Assembly: GCA_030704615.1 (NCBI GenBank)
Contig: CM060733.1
Span: 41,418,001-41,482,000 of the forward strand
Direction: 5' to 3'
Source of the DNA: Takakia lepidozioides
Taxonomy: Eukaryota; Streptophyta; Takakiopsida; Takakiales; Takakiaceae
DNA length: 64,000 bases
Shown: positions 60,046-64,000 of the stretch, in pieces
Position numbering within the stretch: the first letter of the stretch is position 1
Layout of the letters: every line of letters begins with the position of its first letter
Notes under the pieces: model-generated
What the model saw: the letters and a program-made list of their open reading frames with translations, nothing else
The model's database searches: none
What the model was told of the DNA's origin: nothing
Position numbers and translations under genes: made by a program

Positions 60046-61988
60046 GGACTTAGCCAGTTTTCGGCGCCCGTACACCCTTCGGATGGCAGCCCAATTTGCT
60101 TGTGCGTTGTCCGCCATGAAACCACGGAAATTGGGAGGGGGCAATCCCGCCTTGGCCATCTGTTTGTTTATTCCCTGCCAAAGAAGCATCTCCGATTGTG
60201 TGTCCTCTCCTTTCATCTCACAAATAGCAATTGTCATTAGCATCCTGCAGTGGGTGTCGTAGACATGTGCACCCATTGTCACCCACTGGTGATTTGTAAT
60301 TCGCTTGATATGGTCGAACATGACCCAACTGTTTGACAAGTTCCCACTCGTCATCCTGTCGACCAGTTCGACGCCGCTGCCAGGTCCACACGTGGACATT
60401 TTGAATACGAAACAACGATCTGCCTCAGTCCCTTGTCCTGGAAACCTACTTCCATGAATGTAGTCATATCCACATCGTCGCTTCACCTCCAGAATGGAGT
60501 GCATATCCGAGCCACGCCCAATTTTCTGTTTGCATGAGACAATGTGGTTTCGGACATTCGGTGAACATACGTGGGACACCGACTCCAGCAATGCCTCCAT
60601 TTCCTTCTCGTCGAGAGGAACTCTATCGGAGCCGTCTTCCGACATAATTCTAGCCAATGCCATCTTATGGGCGGCTTGGAGCTGTATCTATTTGGGTTTG
60701 GCACCCGGTCTCAACTTAACCTCCTCCTGAACGAGCTGCTCTGCTTTGTGGGCAGCCTCCCGCGAGTTCCCCCTCGCCAATTTGTGACAATGGGAACCAA
60801 CGTGTATGCAAGCTCGGGTGAGGTCAGGGAAACGGTGCAACACATAGAACTGCTTGGCATTACAAACAGACATGTAGTGTGGTGGTTCTTTGCAATGTGC
60901 ACACTTAAATGTGGAGTTCGGAACCTTCTCCTGAGCTCGAAATGGTTGATGAGCTGTGCCTGTCCAATCGGTCTCGTTCCTGTGACCTCTGGATTTAAAG
61001 TGGAAGCAAGTTGGGGAGAAACACCGCAACGCGCCCGCACAAACAACGTAGCGCACCCGCACACAATCGAGCATCTTCATGTTGGTGGTTTTGGTAACGC
61101 ACCAAGGATGACCGTCATGTTTTCTATCCATATCTGTCAACATTCCGGACGCCCTCGAGTAGTCCGCCCGAGGAGGGAACTCAAAGAAGATATTACCGTC
61201 GACGTCGGCGGGAAGGCATGTAACCGATTTAATTGCAAACTTGCTGTAGTCCAGCCCGGCCAGCTCCGACCGGTGTCCCTCCAGGTGAAGCCCTCGCAGA
61301 ATTTCAAGAATAGATCGAACTGCGGTGCTCGTGCTGGGAATATGACTCCCTCCTCCACTGACGTCCATTGAGGACTTGCCTGATCTCCAGGACGACCTCG
61401 GAACTTCCATGACCTCATCTGAGTCGGACAGGTTGTGAACAACCCGGTTCTCGCTCGTCTTCATGGATGGGTTCGGCTCTGGATTTATTTCGTTGCGGAC
61501 TTCTCTATTTGAGGTAGCCACTCTCTGATTCGCGGATTGTTTCGTGGAAGGCGCCAGGATAGAAGGTGCATTTGGCGGGCAAATGAAGTCCCCAACAGCC
61601 ATGTATATGACGCTGTCCGATGGTGGAACTCGCCATTCCCTGCCATCGCCGAAATCATCGTGGAGCACAACAATACTCTCGACAACAAGGCCGTTTGAGT
61701 CCTTCCTTCCTCCTCCAAAAAAACCGACCCCGGTTTCACGTGGTATCGAACGCACAGATGTTTCTCCATCACCCGGCAGATGTCCCCTCTGCACGGAAAT
61801 GAAGCTCTATGCTCGTGAGGAGGGCAGTACACTGTAGCGCTCGGGTTCTCCGCCATGGGAGATGTGCACACAGACTGCCAGGATGGCGTGCGGGGAAGCT
61901 CCCTGGTAGAAGGGGGATGCAGCGATGGGAAGGAACGCGGTGCCGATTTGTCCAAGCGACGAAGCCTGATCCAAATCCTGGGAGCCAA
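59990..61988 (-). pseudogene. MULE-like transposase with GCM/WRKY-type zinc finger, broken
   Basis: Minus strand. The N-terminal frame from 61988 passes into the 61794-60688 frame at a run of seven A (plus strand 61717-61723), where GSVFL becomes GGGRKDSNGLVVE: a one-base frameshift. A Cys/His domain follows (CVRVRYVVCAGALRCFSPTC, FKCAHCKEPPHY, ACIHVGSHCHKL), resembling the WRKY-GCM1 zinc fingers found on Mutator-like transposases. One in-frame TAG (about 60690) separates this from the 60663 frame, which carries the transposase-like core WVTMGAHVYDTHCRMLMTI and FRGFMADNAQANWAAIRRVY with candidate catalytic Asp residues. Homology stops at KSEH near 60055, before the expected C-x2-H region, so the 3' part is lost. 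Family assignment is from motif memory. Confidence 0.62.
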
Positions 61989-62189
61989 CTATCTCAAAAA
62001 TCCAGAGTCAGAGTGTTAATGAACCTTGTCACCGGAATGCGGCCCTGGTCTTTGCGCAATAACTGCCAACGGTATGCAGTCAGAAAGTGGGGGGCCGTCC
62101 GGATGATGACGGCTGAAGGGGAGAAGCCGGCACCGTGCCGTCACATTACTACCCCCGAATGGAAATTCGGCACCCAATATCCAACTGGG

Positions 62190-62785
62190 GAAGCCCGGAT
62201 GAAGTTGCCTCGGGCGCAGAGTCCGGCGCGTGTGCGACAGAGAACATCCCCTGGATGGAGATTCGGCGCCGAATTTCCATCCGGGCCCCCCCAAAGGAAG
62301 TCGTGTCGGGGGGTCAGGCCGAAAACTGGCCGGCATAAAAACATCCCCAGATGGAAAAACGGCGCCGAATTTCCATCCGGGGCGGTTCGGATGCACTCGG
62401 GGAGGGGGGAGAGGCCGGCACTTGGCCGTCACATTTCAACCCCCGGACGGAAATTCGGCACCGAATATCGAACAGGGGACGCCCGGATGAAGTCGCCTCG
62501 GGCGTAGAGGTCGGCACGTGTTCGACAGAGAGCATCCCCTGGATGGAGATTCGGCGCCGAATTTCCATCCGGGCCCTCCCAAAGGAAGTCGTGTCGGGGG
62601 GTCAAACCGAAAACTGGCCGACATAAAAACCTCCCCAGATGGGAAAACGGCGCCGAATTTCAATCTGGGGCCGTTCCAATGCAGTCGGGGAGGGGGGAGA
62701 GGTCGGCACCTGGCCGTCATATTTCAACCCCCGGACGGAAATTCGGCACCGAATATCCAACAGAGCGGCGGAGAGGCCGGCACCT
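62190..62785. repeat. Two tandem copies of a roughly 290-bp unit with GGCGCC palindromes
   Basis: GCCCGGATGAAGTTGCCTCG at about 62191 recurs as GCCCGGATGAAGTCGCCTCG at about 62481. Between them the order is shared: GGATGGAGATTCGGCGCC, CCAAAGGAAGTCGTGTCGGG, AAAACTGGCCG, AACGGCGCCGAATTTC, GGGGAGGGGGGAGAG and TTTCAACCCCCGGACGG. The short ORFs seen here on both strands are repeats of this unit, not genes. Confidence 0.88.
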
Positions 62786-62799
62786 CTCCGACAGAGACC

Positions 62800-64000
62800 A
62801 TCCCCCGGATGGAAATTCGGCGCCAAATTTCCATCCCGCAGGTAAGTGCAATCCCGGATGGATGGAAATCCGGCGCCGAATTTCCATCCTGCAGGTAATT
62901 CGAATCCCGGATGGATGGAAATTCGGCGCCGAATTTCCATCCACCAGGTAAGTGGAATCCCGGATGGACGGAAATCCGGCGCCGCATTTCCATCCTGCAG
63001 GTAATTCGAATCCCCGATGGATGCAAATTCGGCGCCGAATTTCCATCCTGCAGGTAATTCGAATCCCGGATGGATGCAAATTCGGCGCCGAATTTCCATC
63101 CTGCAGGTAATTCGAATCCCGGATGCATGGAAATTCGGCGCCGAATTTCCATCCAGCAGGTAAGTGGAATCCCGGATGGATGGAAATCCGGCGGCGAATT
63201 TCCGTCCTGTAGGTAATCCGAAACCCCGATGGATGGAAATCCGGCGCCGAATTTCCATTCCGCAGGTAAGTCGGATCGCTGGCGTATGGATATTCGGCGC
63301 CGAATTTCCATTCACCAGGTATTTCATGGCTCAGAATTACCTTCCTGCAGGTAATTCTGATCTAAGAATTACCTTCCTGCAGGTAATTCTGATCGATGAA
63401 GGTAGGAAGGTAATTCCTCGCTCAGAATTACCTGCACGAAAGTAATCCAACGATCAGAATTACCTGCAGGAAGGTAATTCTGAGCGATGAAATACCTGGT
63501 GAATGGAAATTTGGCGCCGGATTTCCATCCATCGGGGTTTCGAATTACCTGCAGGATGGAAAATCGGCACCGGATTTCCATCCATCCGGGATTCCACTTA
63601 CCTGCTGGATGGAAATTCGGCCCCGAATTTCCATCCATCCGGGATTCGAATTACCTGCAGGATGGAAATTCGGCGCCGGATTTCCATCCATCCGGGATTC
63701 CACTTACCTGGTGGATGGAAATTCGGCGCCGGATTTCCATCCATCCGGGATTCCACGTACCTGCTGGATGGAAATTCGGCGCCGGATTTCCATCCATCCG
63801 GGATTCCACGTACCTGCTGGATGGAAATTCGGCACCGGATTTCCATCCATCCGCTTCGGAATTACCTGCGTGAGGGAAATTTCGCGCGCCGCCCTACCTG
63901 CGCGGATGGAAATCCGGCGCCGGATTTCCATCCATCCGCTTCCGAATTACCTGCATGAGGGAAATTTGGCGCGCCGCCCTACCGAATTTGCAGCGCCGAC
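62800..64000. repeat. Foldback (long inverted repeat) of 53-bp palindromic units, continuing past the window
   Basis: Left arm (about 62800-63394) and right arm (from 63452 to the window end) are inverted copies around a 57-bp centre near 63423. Units of about 53 bp each contain GGATGGAAATTCGGC and its exact complement (a 30-bp perfect palindrome, for example 62913-62942), then CCTGCAGG and often TTCGAA. Near the centre the unit changes to GAATTACCTTCCTGCAGG. About eighteen GGCGCC cores lie between 62.26 and 63.93 kb. All ORFs here are repeat shadows. Confidence 0.9.

Noticed and set aside
59862-60240. ORFs on both strands at the transposase 3' end
   Set aside because: They read through GGCGCCGAATT repeats and antisense transposase sequence.
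62135-63958. Dozens of ORFs of 60-240 aa on both strands (MEIRRRISIHPGF-like proteins)
   Set aside because: They translate the palindromic repeats; the same peptide recurs every 53 bp in all orientations, with no start context or unique sequence.
62800-64000. CRISPR-like array (regular palindromic repeats)
   Set aside because: Units are continuous with no unique spacers, arms are inverted to each other, and the genome is eukaryotic.

Overview
The window reads as nuclear DNA of a land plant. It has split genes with GT-AG introns, a plastid-type Tha4/TatA translocase gene with a transit-peptide exon, an organellar ribosomal protein bS6 gene, a mitochondrial carrier exon, and a dense, nested population of plant-style retrotransposons and DNA transposons. 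The low gene density, large introns and transposon mix suggest a seed-free plant such as a fern or lycophyte. That placement is inference; nothing here fixes the species. One 500-base N run (52365-52864) is an assembly gap.

Genic left part (1-25.8 kb). Two pairs of genes are divergently arranged. Tha4 (minus, running off the left edge) faces a four-exon bS6 gene (plus, 2183-3566), which I could splice into one clean 198-aa frame. A roughly 20-exon ARM/HEAT-repeat protein gene (minus, 21839 to 8275) faces a six-exon FAD-dependent monooxygenase gene (plus, 22514-25820), which splices into a 591-aa frame with matching phases at every junction. Between and inside them lie LINE 3' ends (3.9-4.3, 5.6-5.8, 12.06-13.5 kb), a tRNA-derived SINE with a 27-bp hairpin tail (5.3-5.5 kb) and a hAT-like MITE (6978-7329).

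Middle part (26.9-42 kb). A decayed Ty3/gypsy LTR element (26931-35118) has lost its integrase core and carries two copies of one AT-rich non-autonomous DNA transposon (29642-30350 and 31257-32060). Each copy is bounded by inverted ends and a perfect 8-bp target duplication, and removing the first rejoins the interrupted reading frame. A second retroelement fragment (36.7-38.2 kb) has a 10/30-bp CACAGCC minisatellite, a CCHC knuckle and an ORF; a related copy lies at 56.5-59.7 kb. The stretch 38.2-42.2 kb holds little I can name.

Right part (42-64 kb). A single-exon gene (43429-46548) encodes a 1039-aa protein with two N-terminal membrane segments, an acidic middle and about 500 residues of Gln/Glu/Leu-rich repeats. 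The first exon of a mitochondrial di/tricarboxylate carrier follows (47720-48043), with a LINE tail just after its splice donor. Then come a LINE with endonuclease and reverse transcriptase (48.9-52.3 kb), a decayed Ty3/gypsy pol (53.2-56.5 kb), the second minisatellite/ORF unit, and a broken MULE-like transposase with a GCM/WRKY-type zinc finger (minus, about 62.0-59.9 kb).

The most unusual structure is at 62.1-64.0 kb. A long foldback of about 53-bp units, each built around a perfect palindrome of up to 30 bp centred on GGCGCC, occurs in opposite orientations on either side of a centre near 63423. The same GGCGCCGAATT motif recurs on the other side of the transposase (59.89-60.03 kb), so these arrays may be the ends of that transposon.
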